DNA from: Periconia sp. R9002 | Taxonomy: Eukaryota; Ascomycota; Dothideomycetes; Pleosporales; Periconiaceae | Reading direction: 5' to 3' | DNA: 64,000 bases | NCBI GenBank assembly: GCA_023627715.1 | Contig: JAMAHW010000087.1 | Span: forward strand, 124,001 to 188,000 | Shown: positions 11,820-22,984 of the stretch, piece by piece | Layout: each line of letters starts with the position of its first letter | Numbering within the stretch: the first letter of the stretch is position 1 | Translations under genes and position numbers: made by a program | The notes under the pieces: generated by a model | Database searches by the model: none | What the model was told of the DNA's origin: nothing | The model's input: only the letters and a program-made list of their open reading frames with translations

Positions 11820-12293
11820 ATGCCAACCCCCACAATCCCCCCCTTCTACAACTTCTTCTTCACCTCCCTCGACCCCATCATCGCCCTCTCAGCCGCACTC
11901 ACCAACTTCCTCTCCCAAGACTTCCTCGTCAATTCCATCGTTCCCAGAGCGCTTCGGACCGAAGAAGATATAAACCCGCAGTACAAATTCGTCTTTCAGC
12001 AAGCCGGCGGGGGCATGCTCGCATGCGCTGTGCTTTCGGGGGGTCTCCTCCGCGCGACGAACGATTTCAAGGTCTGGAAGTATGTGCAGTTTGCTATTTT
12101 GTTGATGGATTTTGCGGCGTTGTATTCGTTTTGGGATGCTTTGAGCTTGCAGGGGAGGTTGGGGGTGGGGTCGTGGAGGAGTGAGGATTGGGGGACTGTG
12201 GGGTTGACGGTGGTTATTACGCTTACGAGGGTTGGGTTTTTGGGGGGAGTTGGGTTTGGGAAAGGGCGGGCCGGGAAAACGAGGACTTCTTGA
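11820..12293 (+). CDS. Small four-helix membrane protein (DUF7704-like)
   Basis: This single-exon gene encodes 157 residues. The frame stays open upstream to 11649, but the ATG at 11820 follows an A-rich leader and starts MPTPTIPPFYNFFFTSLDP, which matches how this family begins. Four hydrophobic helices are visible: around residues 10-35, a central AGGGMLACAVLSGGLL segment, VWKYVQFAILLMDFAALYSF, and a C-terminal TVGLTVVITLTRVGFLGGVGFG. The basic tail is GRAGKTRTS. These proteins are common in ascomycetes, have no known function and resemble the four-helix membrane family called DUF7704. A role in an internal membrane is a guess. Confidence 0.7.
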   Translation: MPTPTIPPFYNFFFTSLDPIIALSAALTNFLSQDFLVNSIVPRALRTEEDINPQYKFVFQQAGGGMLACAVLSGGLLRATNDFKVWKYVQFAILLMDFAALYSFWDALSLQGRLGVGSWRSEDWGTVGLTVVITLTRVGFLGGVGFGKGRAGKTRTS

Positions 12294-13175
12294 TTTTAGG
12301 GGATGTATGTGTTGCAATAAGATGGAGTATATATGTAGGGAGCCACATGACCCTAGGTCACGGATGCGACATTCACTCAAACAGTACTAAAAGCATGTTT
12401 GAGCATCATGGAATAGCGTGCTCTGCTTGAATCCTTGCTATCATCAAGCTCTGGGCCAGGTTCTATCGAATCGGCGTTGTTGTATTGCTATACCCAAGAA
12501 AATTGTTATATTTGCTTCGACGTGTGCGACAGTTTTGACGGTTGATTTTAAAATAATGTAATTTCCAGTTGGAAATATGATATACCGCCTTTACTTAAAT
12601 CGTAAGGATGTTGCCTATATTAGAAGTGCAGATGTCCGTCGCTATCAAGATGTGTGGTCTGGCGTTTACGCTCTTTCTGCTTGATGATATGAATCAAAGG
12701 GGTGGGCGAGGTGAATACTGCTGATTTCACAGCATCGACTACTTTTAGATTTGTCACACAACTCCAATGAAAATGTGGAACTCACTTTATCTTTAAAAGG
12801 AATCAAAATCTCCAAAATATATCAAATTATCTCAATCGATTATAGAGCAATTAGCTACTTCGTAAATCGGTGGATGCTTGCTTTTCAGAATTACCACTAA
12901 CCGTTGCAATTAGGAGTGATTGCTAAGAATGACGGGTTGTTTGTTCTTTGTAGATTTTTGCATTATGTACAGATTTTAATACGAGAACGGAGCGGATTGA
13001 CTATTATCCGGATGGCAAAGTTGCCAGCTGACAGCTGGGGGCGACAAGGCTGAGCAGCATCAGAACTTATTGCTGCTTGCCAGGCTCTTGCGAAATGAGT
13101 TGCGGCTCTATGAACTTGTCTCTGGGACAGCGACCCTCAGATCTCTCTTTTTCTGACTGGATTTAAAGAGCGCCG
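12294..13175. other. AT-rich intergenic spacer before the NACHT gene
   Basis: About 880 bp with no gene-like frame. The middle (about 12540-12990) is AT-rich. The last 100 bp contain the leader of the NACHT gene. Confidence 0.5.
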
Positions 13176-16100
13176 ATGGCGCGTCGACTGCGCCGCGATG
13201 AGTACACGGTAGGATGGGTGTGTGCGTTGCCCGTCGAACTGGCGGCCGCGCAAAAGTTGTTGGACGAAGAGCACGGCCCCTTGAAGCCTAATGTGGGCAC
13301 CAGCCATGATGGCGACGAGAACTTGTATGTTCTAGGATCTATCGGCGGACACAATGTTGCTATCGGATATCTACCTGCTGGTAGAATTGGTATAAGTCCA
13401 GCAGCAGCCGTGGCAATACGGATGCGGGCAACATTCCCGGGGCTTCGATTTGGGCTAATGGTAGGGATCGGAGGAGGTATGTATGAATTTGCTCAAATTT
13501 AACAGTGCTGGCATTGAATTTTGTCTTAGGCGTCCCTACTGTAGAGGATATCCGGCTTGGAGATGTGGTAGTTAGCCAACCTAGTCATGCCTTCGGTGGA
13601 GTAGTGCAGTATGACTCTGGTAAGGCAACTCTGAGTGGATTTCAAAGAACAGGGTCATTAGACTCTCCACCGGAGATACTTCTCACTGCAATAGCTCGAG
13701 TGCAGGCAAATCAGTTGCTCGGCAGAAGCAGGCTTTTTGAGTATGTTACCGAACTGGGTTCTAGCCCCATATTTCAGCGCAGCAAGACGGGGCCCGACAT
13801 CCTTTTCCCAGCCTCTTATGAACACCAAAACGGACAGACATGTGGGTTGTCCCGCGAATCTCAAATATTTTCTGAGCTTATTCCCATGATATAGGCGATG
13901 CGTGCAGCATTGAAAAACAAGTGAGAAGGCAGCCACGCGATAGCGAAGACGTTGTAGTGCACTATGGAACTATTGCTTCAGGAAATCAGGTGATCAAGAA
14001 CGCCGTGGAAAGGGATAATGTCAGCGCTGAGCTTGGTGGGGTACTTTGCTTCGAAATGGAGGCAGCTGGCCTGATGAATAACTTCCCATGCCTCGTCATT
14101 CGGGGTATCTGCGATTATGCTGATTCGCATAAGAACAAGAGGTGGCAGCCATACGCGGCGGGCACAGCGGCAGCGTATGCAAAAGAACTGCTATTAGTGA
14201 TACCACCAGCAGATGTAGCAAATACTCGCACGGCGGAGACACTGATCACGGGTACATTTGGTTAGTGCGATTTGCGCCTTTTTCTTATTCCTTCACTATA
14301 TTGGTATTTCTATCGTGTGGAAGCTAATCAATAGCAGACGTTCATAGCCGAGTCCACAGCCTAGGAAATGCACAAGATCCGGAACAACTACATACAGACC
14401 GCGCCATCAGCTCCAGTCTGACGTTCAAGACTGACGAAAGAACCGGCGGGACAAATCCTGCACTGCCCGGTCAGCGAAGACTCGACACTCAACTTGATAC
14501 TCCGTTACTTTCACATGAGAAAAGAAAAGAAATACTAAACGACCTCCACTTCAGACAAAGAGACGCTCGACTTATCAGTCTCAGACCCGCTCAAGCCAAA
14601 ACATGTTCGTGGATGCTCAAGAATGTCCATTACAAAGAGTGGACTGCGGCAAACAAGTTTGATATACACCCTAGATTCTTTTGGATCAAGGGAAAACCGG
14701 GAGCTGGGAAGTCCATCATGATGAAGTTTTTGTTCAATGAGGCTAAGAAGACCATGAAGGAATGTATCATCTTATCATTCTTCTTCAACGCTAGAGGCGA
14801 GTCTCTCGAAAAGTCAACACGTGGTCTATATCGGTCCTTGTTTATACAGCTTTTCGAAAAAGCACCAGAAACTTGGATGGTTTTCAATCACTTTGACGTG
14901 CATGAAATTGAAATCATTAGAGATATGGATTGGTTGGACAAGAGTCTACAAGATCTATTAATCTTAGCTTTCCATAAGCTTGAAGATCGTCGAGTTGTCT
15001 GTTACGTGGATGCTTTAGATGAGTGTCCCGAGGACGATGTTCGTGAAATGATCACATTCTTCGAAAGACTTGAAGAACTGGATAGGGCAGAATTTCGCGT
15101 GTGTTTCTCCAGTCGACATTATCCAGAAATCAGTATCCGGACCGGCTTTCAATTGGCGCTTGAGTTAGAACAAGAGCACAAAGATGACATCAATCTTTAC
15201 ATCGATACCCATTTGAACTTGGGAGGAGACAACCAAACCGAAGATATCAAGGCCGAGATCCTGCGCAAATCATCCGGAATCTTCCTCTGGGTCCATCTGA
15301 TCATTCCCATCTTGAACAAAGAATATGACCGGGGACGAATCAAAGCTCTGAAGAAACGGCTTACCACGATTCCTACGGGATTGCACGATTTGTTTCATGA
15401 GATACTAACGAGGGATGACAAGAACATAGATGACCTCTTTGTGTGTGTTCTGATCCTACTCTTCGCCACACGTCCCTTGAGGCCGGATGAATTTCGTGTT
15501 GCAATGGAGACCTATGGCGAAGATGATGACACGTATAGTCCATACGATCCAGCCGATATGACATCAGAAAGTTTGAGAAAGTTCGTTCTAGATGCTTCCA
15601 AGGGGCTTGCAGAAATCACAAAGTCCGAAAAACCAACAGTCCAGTTCATTCACGAATCTGTGCGAGATTTCTTCCTTAACGAAGGAGGACTGAAGAAGCT
15701 ACGGCCCGATGCAGAAAATTTTGAAGGACTTGGACATGATATCATTAAAGGGATCTGTTTGCACCAGCTCTCCTCGCACCACAAGTGCTATGAGAAGTAC
15801 GCACCGACGCTGCCCAAGACGAGTGACTCACCACTGCATAAAAAGCAATGGCCCTTTCTGCTGTATGCAGCATACAATGTCTGCAAACACGCGAATTTAG
15901 CGCAAAAGTTGGGCTTGGACCAGGCTTCATTCCTAAAGCATTTCCACACAGAAGCTTGGATTCGTGCCGACAGCCGTTTCGTTAACAATGCGCTTCCCAC
16001 GGATTGTCATATTTTATATGTTTTAGCAAAGTGTGGTTCTGAAGAACTTGTACGAATACACCCTGACCGGAGTAATTATCTTAAATTGGAACACGGACCA

Positions 16101-17708
16101 TTTGGAAATCCATTAGTAGCAGCTTTACATCACGGCCATAGTGATGCCGCCCGCGCGTTCGTTGACCTCCCACCCCAGACAGTGGAACAGCAGACAGCAG
16201 AGGCTGAACTCTCCTGCCATCCCACACTATGGGATGATTCTGGTGAGACTTGTCATCACATCCTGGCATATTTGTGCGATTATGGTGATGTAGAGCTGTT
16301 GGAGAGGGTCTTCCGCTCTGAACGTTTTGTTCTTTTCGGCCCCGATGAATGCGCTGTACAATGCCTGAAGTATACATCTACGGAAGCTGTTGTGGAGAAG
16401 CTTGCAGAGCTTGGAGTCTGTACGCCTCCCTACTACGACAGCAGCGAGGATGATGACGAGGTACCTCTTGCATCGCTTGACAATGAATCCTTTCCAGACG
16501 TTCATCTACCTCATCTGAAATCCGTTTTGAAAAAGCATCCATCAATTGGCTACGATCCAATTTGGGGGCACGACTGCGGTTTGTTGGCATACGCTTCTGG
16601 GAAAGGATTCAGTCAGATCGCGAGGCTTTATGTCAAAATCGCTACCGTAGGCGACAGAAGAGGTGCTCTTCTCGCCGCAGTCGAGGGCCGTATCAACCGG
16701 CGAGGTCGAGTTGCAATCCTGAAGTATCTGACCGAAGCGGGTCTGGCTCTTGAACGGAATGATTCTTTGAAAGCAACCATCGCGGGCTACCTCTTCGGTG
16801 CGATTCGCCTGCCACACAATGAAGACGTAGTCGCATTTCTATTATCTACATCACTGGTAGATATGCATACAATGGTGGAGGGCGTCACTTTGTTCCACTG
16901 GGCAGTCCAAGAAGGACGTTACGCTAATGTCAAACTCTTTTTGTCGTTCGGCTGTGACCCAATGGTCCGTGACTCGCGAAAAGCCACCGTTCTCATCTAC
17001 ACTGTCAAGTTCAGCGATCTCCGCTCGTTTCGTTGCATACTTGCCAATAAGATGTGTAAACCTGATTTACAGGATGAGAATGGCCGGACAGCCCTCATGT
17101 GGTGCGCAATGGTGGGTGATGAGGTTGCTGTAACAATGGCCTGGGATCTTTTGAAGCGAGCAGACGTAGACCCCAATTTGAAAGATAATTCCGGTCGAAC
17201 TGCGCTGATGCGAGCAGTGCAATCTGGAAACCCAAGGATGGTGGAGATCTTGCTGCATTCCAAAACCATTGATCCCAACCTGGGACCAGTTCGCGGATAC
17301 ACGCCCCTAAGGTTGGCCTTCAAATTGTACTTGGAAACCAAATCATGTACAGGTCGCGAACCTCAGGTATTCTGGGAGATATCGAAATTATTGCTACTTA
17401 CTTGGAAGGTGGATCCTGACAGTGTGCAGAGACTCCCTACACCTTCCCAAATCGCCCGTAATAATGGTTTATTCCGGTTAGTAAGGCTGATAGAAGCGTT
17501 TTCCAAGTCTCGGGATTCCCTGAATTTCTCCGGCGTCGAATCTCAAGAGTTGGAGAATTTGAGTTGGCGTGACACCTCAGATGCGCAAACTGTCGCCAAC
17601 TCTCACACCTATGGTAGTTCCGATTATGGTAGTTCCGATTATGGTAGTTCCGATTATGGTAGTTCCGATTATGGTAGTTCCGATTATGGTAGTTCCGATC
17701 TAACGTAG
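13176..17708 (+). CDS. PNP/NACHT/ankyrin NLR-like receptor
   Basis: Four exons are proposed: 13176-13476, 13530-13841, 13895-14260 and 14338-17708. The introns are 13477-13529, 13842-13894 and 14261-14337. The product has 1449 residues. Residues about 1-320 form a nucleoside-phosphorylase-like (PNP_UDP_1) domain with [33 protein letters not shown] and [10 protein letters not shown]. Residues about 440-620 form a NACHT-type P-loop NTPase: Walker A GKPGAGKS (445-452) and Walker [11 protein letters not shown] (about 546-555). A helical region and ankyrin-like repeats follow (for example [21 protein letters not shown], about 1290). The last 30 residues before LT are six identical YGSSD units. Fungal STAND/NLR proteins with this order are linked to non-self recognition and incompatibility-type cell death, which is an inference here. 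The reading frame is intact and all splice phases fit. Confidence 0.9.
17610..17699 (+). repeat. Six identical 15-bp tandem repeats in the NACHT gene
   Basis: The unit TATGGTAGTTCCGAT occurs six times in direct succession with no mismatch. It is in frame and encodes YGSSD repeated six times at the extreme C-terminus. Zero divergence at synonymous positions points to recent expansion or ongoing homogenisation, so copy number is likely to vary between strains. Confidence 0.95.
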
Positions 17709-18244
17709 TATCAACATGGCTGGTTAAGAATACAAGGACGATACATCCCACACGGAAATCAAAGTCACATCCAAAGCACCTGGCATATTTCATTTCACTC
17801 TATGAAATATCAAACACTATCAACCAATAGTTACCTGTGCACATCCCCCAGCCAACGACGTTACCCGAGATCTTTACCTAGTGTTTATACCGTGATTGAT
17901 TACACCAATCGATTGCCAAGAGAAAAAAGGTTGGGATGAAACACTATCAAAGCCGATCATCTAATGTTTCTGTGCACCACGCTCATAACAGAAATTCCCC
18001 AAAAGGGGCATGACCGCCGACCTAGCGACCCTCAACTGTTGAGACTTGTATCGAACCTCTCTTCGGCATGTCCGACGTGAAATCATGACGAAATTATGAC
18101 TTGCCAGAGTGTGGGAGCAAATTTCCTGGTGTCTCAAAGTTTCTCAAGATACTCTTGCCATCTCTTGTCCCCCTCAGGTATAGTTGCGACAGCATTGAGA
18201 TCCTCACTTGCCCGCTCGCCATCAAATCTGAGTGCTGCTTACAG
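17709..18244. other. Spacer between convergent NACHT and F-box genes
   Basis: Convergent 3' ends meet here. The spacer contains a repeat relic (17830-17925) that resembles a second copy at about 46556-46665. No gene was seen. Confidence 0.5.
17830..17925 (+). repeat. Dispersed repeat relic, copy A
   Basis: This stretch aligns by eye with 46556-46665 in the same orientation. Both begin TTACCTG, share a TGCAC..TCC..AGCCA..GAC.TTACC core, and then the 17-nt block ATACCGTGATTGATTNCAC followed by a CAAT..ATTGC block. Many differences are C/T or G/A transitions, as expected for RIP-mutated transposon pieces. The parent element is not identifiable from these fragments. Confidence 0.6.
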
Positions 18245-19336
18245 CTATGCATCGTCGTCTGAAGAAATGCTCGTAATATCAGACTCCTCTTCAGAGGATT
18301 CTTCGTCAAAAACCTCGCCATCGTCATCCCACTCCACACCATGACTCAAAAAGACATTCTTGTTTGTCAAAACATCAAATGCCTGCATTGTGATATCTGG
18401 AACCCTAGTCACACGCATTAATATCCTTATTGTCTTTGGAGCTGCTAGACGTGGCACGAGATCTTTCGCTTGCTTCTCCATATCCGCTTTTAGCTGAGGA
18501 AAGTCAGGAAAGTCGATTGGGGCGTCCCTACAACATGTAGCGTGCACATCCGAGGGGTTCAGAGGGATTCGAGGAGACCAATTAGATTCATCGGATAGAC
18601 TGAGGTTGATGAGTATCTCTTTTAGATGTAGATTGGTATCATGTTGTTGGGGTTTCAGGACATCAGTACAGATGGTCCGCATGCGCAATCGTAAACGTCG
18701 CAGCGTAGTAAGAAGCGCGGCAATATTCGTGCAAACATGAGATTCTTCACCGTGCGGTATAACTTGAGTACCACATAAATCCAGATCCAGACTAGTCAGG
18801 CCGCTGGTGGATAGGAAGGCGCGTACGGTACGATAGAAAAGGTAGTCGCAAAAAAGGTGGTCCCGGCGTTGCAGAAAAGGGAGCAGTGGGTCTGATTCGA
18901 TTGAAGCTTGGATACGCAGAGTTCGCAGTTTGCGCGATTCAGCTGTGGTGGTGGCGAGGTAGAAGAGATTGTTGTTGAGCTTTGTTATCCAGGCTGCGTG
19001 CACCTCGCGTCTGTGGACCTCGTCTGAGGCATCTATCTCCCACGTATCGGGTCGAGATGGCGCGAGAGAGTCCCAGTCTTGGAAGCCCTCTAAATTTACT
19101 TCTAGCATTTCCACATTGTCTTTGATTCGAGGTAGTTCTGATTCCACGTAGGGAGAGGACAGCAAGCGTTGTAGTGTGGCCTGCGTAACGTAAAACTCCC
19201 GGAAACACGCGATATAGGCAAATTTGCTCCACTCCTTACAGACCGTGAGGCGTGATATGTCTGAGCGGAAGAATTCCGAGCCAATATACTCAAATATCTG
19301 AAGCAGCGTTTCAGATGGAAGTTGAAGAAGCGACAT
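18245..19336 (-). CDS. F-box protein
   Basis: This single-exon gene encodes 363 residues. The N-terminus MSLLQLPSETLLQIFEYIG..SRLTVCKEW is an F-box motif (residues about 3-45), which binds Skp1 in SCF ubiquitin ligases. The rest contains leucine-rich segments (SGLTSLDLDLCG, LRRLRLRM, LKEILINLSLSD) that could form a degenerate LRR-like substrate-binding region. The C-terminus is strongly acidic (EWDDDGEVFDEESSEEESD), a frequent feature of this fungal F-box group. The second F-box gene at 47013-48563 has a similar acidic end. The substrate is unknown. The gene is convergent with the NACHT gene. Confidence 0.8.
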   Translation of the reverse strand: MSLLQLPSETLLQIFEYIGSEFFRSDISRLTVCKEWSKFAYIACFREFYVTQATLQRLLSSPYVESELPRIKDNVEMLEVNLEGFQDWDSLAPSRPDTWEIDASDEVHRREVHAAWITKLNNNLFYLATTTAESRKLRTLRIQASIESDPLLPFLQRRDHLFCDYLFYRTVRAFLSTSGLTSLDLDLCGTQVIPHGEESHVCTNIAALLTTLRRLRLRMRTICTDVLKPQQHDTNLHLKEILINLSLSDESNWSPRIPLNPSDVHATCCRDAPIDFPDFPQLKADMEKQAKDLVPRLAAPKTIRILMRVTRVPDITMQAFDVLTNKNVFLSHGVEWDDDGEVFDEESSEEESDITSISSDDDA

Positions 19337-20740
19337 GATGTGTGCGTGTTACATGTCAGAGTCGAAGGAATGAAGGAATGCTCGGCAGGGTTTGAGCAAA
19401 TGTCTCACGCTGTCTTAGTAATCCAACGGGTCCTAAATGGGTAATATAACGTGACCTGACCATCGATTGTTCAATGACAATGAAGAGTATTTGAAAGTAA
19501 AAGTGGAAAAACGGATTCTGTTTGCTCACTAATCCGCAAGTGAGATCCAACGTCCACATGTCACAATTGATGCACGTAATTAGCACCTAATATATGTAAC
19601 GTGACTTGATGTACACACTGCCCAATGTAAGTACCTCCAGGATGGTATCATTCACCTGGTCTTTTGAACACCTCACTGGAGTGTTTATTTGGCTAACGAA
19701 ATGGGGAATACTAGGAAGTATTAGCTTTACAACTAAAGAATAGCGAATGGCTTACAACATCGATATTGGATGCTGAAGAAAGCCCTGGCTCACACTGCGA
19801 AAGAGCCCACGATCTATTCCTATTGTGCTGTCTAGATCTTCATTACGTTGATTTTCTTTTTCGATGAATAATATAATCTATCTAGAGTGGTTGACTGGAG
19901 CGAGGCAGAGGCGGCTCGAATCGAGTAGTTGCCTGTCTCTCCTGATCTCTTTATACTTCTAGGACTATCTCAAGAGAAGAATCAACTAATCGTTGAGTTT
20001 GAAAAGCTAGTTGTATAGTTTGTAAGAGGGTAGAAAACCGAAAAGAGTGAGATTGTCCGAAATAGTGAAACGAAGTTTGAATGCCAGAGCATTTTTCATA
20101 ATTAGATCTAGACGTTAATGCTGTTAGCTGCACCATGATTAGGCTTACGGTTTCTTGGCCACTGGCAAGTCCTAGCCTTTAGATTTGCTCATCCTTTGTA
20201 GTGCAGTAGGATGAACAATAATAAAAAAATTTAGGCGCAAGATATTGCATAGAATAAAAGTTTTACAGGTTACAAACTTTCCTGTAGTCGCTAGATTTAA
20301 CGCATCAACGTTCACCCAGGGAAAAATTGCGCTACGTAAAGAGCAATTTCACCATAAGGCGCCGTCGAACTAGGGCTTCTTGCCCCATTTGTCCGTGGTC
20401 GGGCATAAGATCGGGCATCGGCTTTCGGTTAAGGAATCCCCTGGCGACGTTGCGATGCTTACCCATATAGGGAAGGACAGCTATATCTTTTGTGGCAGCA
20501 TTAACATGCCTTGTTCGACTATCACCTTATCTACTTCAACAAGTATTCTTTAAAGCCGACTGATGAATGACCCTCAGATTACCAATCTCGATGGCTTCCA
20601 CATGAATTGTCTATGCATCACTATAAATTACTACGCTCAAGTCATGAGTGACGACGTGTATCAGCATTCTGACTTGCACAAATCTCGAAGACTACTAAAG
20701 ATTCTTTTCTGAACTGGCCAATCCATTCATATCAGCACCA
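19337..20740. other. AT-rich intergenic region
   Basis: About 1.4 kb lies between the divergent F-box and dehydrogenase genes. No supported gene was found. Short frames (19356-19586, 19951-20136) lack domains. The block around 19680-20330 is AT-rich and looks like decayed sequence. The stretch TCGATGAATAATA near 19862 also occurs near 9520, but this is too short to call a repeat. Confidence 0.5.
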
Positions 20741-21635
20741 ATGGCTTCCTTTCTTGTCACCGGGGCTAGTCGAGGACTAGGATTCGCTTTTGTCAAAGAG
20801 CTCATCGATCTTCCTAGCGCCGGAGTCGCGAAAGTCATTGCCACCGTACGAGGTGATGCCCCTGCTCTCGATGAGCTCGTCTCTAAATCTTCCGGGCGCC
20901 TTTTCGTCCTCAAGATGGATGTAGCCAAGCAAGATTCCATCAAGAAGGCCGCAGTCGATGCCGAATCTATCTTGGGTGATAAAGGTCTCGATGTACTCAT
21001 AAACAACGCGGGTATATGCCAATATGCATTCAATGGTACTGCATCTATGTGAGTGCTCCATGTCTCTAGTATGGTAGGGAAATTACGATAGTGACATGAA
21101 CTAACGACATTCAGGGACAACCTCGAGGAGAGCTTCAACGTCAATGTCATGGGTGTTCACTGGACTACACGCGAGTTCCTTCCTCTTCTTCGCAAGGGAC
21201 AATGGAAGAAAGTCGCAAACATATCCACAACTCTAGGCTCTATTTCACTAGCTCCGTCGTTCGCTGCAATGCCCGCTCCAGCATACAAGATCTCTAAGGC
21301 TGCCCTGAATGCCCTGACTGTACAATACGCTCTAGACTACCAGAAGGAAGGTTTCACCTTCATGGCTCTCTGCCCCGGAGTAAGTACCGCGGACGCACGT
21401 TAAACTTCATGTGTCACCGTTCTGATATCCCATATAGTGGCTCAAGACCGATCTGGGCGGCGGCGACATGGCCGATCTTACGGTCGAGGAGGGTTCCAAG
21501 GCTTCCTTGGACATCATCTTCAAAAAGGGCCAGGAGGTCAATGGGAAGATGCCGAAGGTGTTTGTTAAGGGCTGGGATACCCCAGAGAGCGCCAAGGGCC
21601 CTAATGTATACGACGGTACCAACGCCCCTTGGTAA
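20741..21635 (+). CDS. Short-chain dehydrogenase/reductase (C-factor-like)
   Basis: Three exons, 20741-21048, 21115-21379 and 21438-21635, encode 256 residues. The introns are 21049-21114 and 21380-21437. It is a classical NAD(P)-dependent Rossmann-fold reductase. It has the cofactor motif TGASRGLG (7-14), NNAG (88-91), a catalytic Ser around 145-147 (SISLAPS), YKISK (Tyr160, Lys164), and CPGWLKTDLGG after the active site. The overall pattern resembles the sniffer/C-factor group, which reduces carbonyls on small molecules. The substrate is unknown. No neighbouring gene suggests a pathway. Splice phases (2, then 0) and the uninterrupted motifs support the model. Confidence 0.88.
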
Positions 21636-22096
21636 ATAAGAATACAACCTAGCTCGAAGACCGCGTCAAAACACGATACCGTTACGTGATGTTCGGAGCG
21701 TTGACACCCTAGCCATCGAATGTTGGACTACTTAGCAGGGACGAAAGCAAGAGGCACGTCAGTCATTGAATGTCTCGAAAGCGGTGGACATACGAAAAAA
21801 AATCAGTATCTATCAAACTATTCATTTGCTATTATCGTGGAGTGTCGAGGAAACATTATGCTATGAAAATTGATGAACACGCCAAATCACCAACCGAAAA
21901 ATTCCCATTCACCGCCCCACCGACATTTGGGATTAATGTTACTGCAGATCCTGCTGCCTCTGTCATAGCAATTTGCGTGTAAGACGTGAGTACTGTTTTA
22001 TCTAAATTCGTACCGTTTGAGTCCGAGTGTACTTCCGTGGCTTTTCTCATTAGTTGAGTTAATGAAGTCGCCGCGACGTCAGATGGGCTACTCACT
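21636..22096. other. Spacer between convergent SDR and FHA genes
   Basis: This 460-bp spacer lies directly downstream of the FHA frame on the minus strand, where a kinase domain would continue in the usual fungal FHA-kinase layout. I saw no kinase motifs (no GxGxxG, HRD or DFG on the minus strand), only short frames without domains. Confidence 0.5.
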
Positions 22097-22984
22097 TCAG
22101 CAAGCATTGTAAGACGCGCCAGCAGTGGTCAGGTGGCTATCGATATCAAGCCTGAATGGGATCGCCGTTTGCATCTCAGCCAGGTATGCATCCCTTAGAC
22201 CTTTGTACTGAGTCGGGCAGGAATGGGCTTCGGGGTCTACAACGTCCACCAATAACTCGATAACAGGGGCGTTGGGAAGCTCAGCAATGTCATGACCGGT
22301 TATGATCCGTTTGTTTTTGATGTCAGGGAAGAGGATCCACGTGAAGTCGTTCGATTTGTCCCTTGGTTTGTTGCGTTTTCGATCTGGTGGATTCTTTCGT
22401 TTTTCGTTCCATCCCTGGCCATCATAGCTGACTGCTGTTCCATGTGTGGACGAGTCTATTAACACGAGCCGACCGTGATCGTCGAACGTGATCCTAAAAT
22501 GTGAACGGCTTGTGCCACCTTTGGAACTCCCAATAAGCACATCGCAGGTTGCTGGGTTGCTGCCGAATACCCATCCGTCCTGGATATTCTTCGGCTTTTG
22601 GTCGAATGTGAAACGCAGCTTGTCGCCATCCCCTTCGCAGTCCTCATCTCCTATATTCGTCTTTGGCGTCAACTCTCGACTAGTAGTGGCATCAAGAGGA
22701 TATTGGGGTACATAATATCGTTCGTTGTGCGGATGTGGGAACCATTTCTGGGCGTCATAGCTCATTGCCTTTAGTGTGAAAATAACGTTCGGGTCTTCTT
22801 CCATTTTGAGATAATACGGCCAGGAACGTTTAAGTCGGGAGCTTCTTGAGGGTGCCGGATTCTGAGGAGAGATTGGAAGACCCGCAAGATGCATTTGAGC
22901 CCTCAAAGGCTTTGGGTCGAGCGCCATAAAATACGGCAGAAAACCCGCCAACGCGAGTTTACTGTGCCTCCTTGAGGTTTTCAA
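22097..22984 (-). CDS. FHA-domain protein, apparently truncated FHA-kinase
   Basis: The open frame has 295 residues. The true start may be Met61 (22804), because MEEDPNVIFTLKAM resembles the N-terminus of fungal FHA-kinases. The FHA domain covers residues about 125-235: WVFGSNPATCDVLIG, then the phosphothreonine-binding TSRSHF (159-163), then LVLIDSSTHGTAVSY. FHA domains bind pThr peptides. The tail, APVIELLVDVVDP..YKGLRDAYLAEMQTAIPFRLDIDSHLTTAGAS, looks like the linker that in related fungal proteins leads into a Ser/Thr kinase domain. Here the frame stops at once and no kinase sequence follows. It may be a functional FHA-only protein, a broken gene, or a gene whose 3' exon was lost. Confidence 0.65.
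   Translation of the reverse strand: MKTSRRHSKLALAGFLPYFMALDPKPLRAQMHLAGLPISPQNPAPSRSSRLKRSWPYYLKMEEDPNVIFTLKAMSYDAQKWFPHPHNERYYVPQYPLDATTSRELTPKTNIGDEDCEGDGDKLRFTFDQKPKNIQDGWVFGSNPATCDVLIGSSKGGTSRSHFRITFDDHGRLVLIDSSTHGTAVSYDGQGWNEKRKNPPDRKRNKPRDKSNDFTWILFPDIKNKRIITGHDIAELPNAPVIELLVDVVDPEAHSCPTQYKGLRDAYLAEMQTAIPFRLDIDSHLTTAGASYNAC

Noticed and set aside
9520..19875. Shared TCGATGAATAATA string near 9520 and 19862
   Set aside because: The match is only about 13 bp in AT-rich DNA and does not extend, so it is not a supported repeat.
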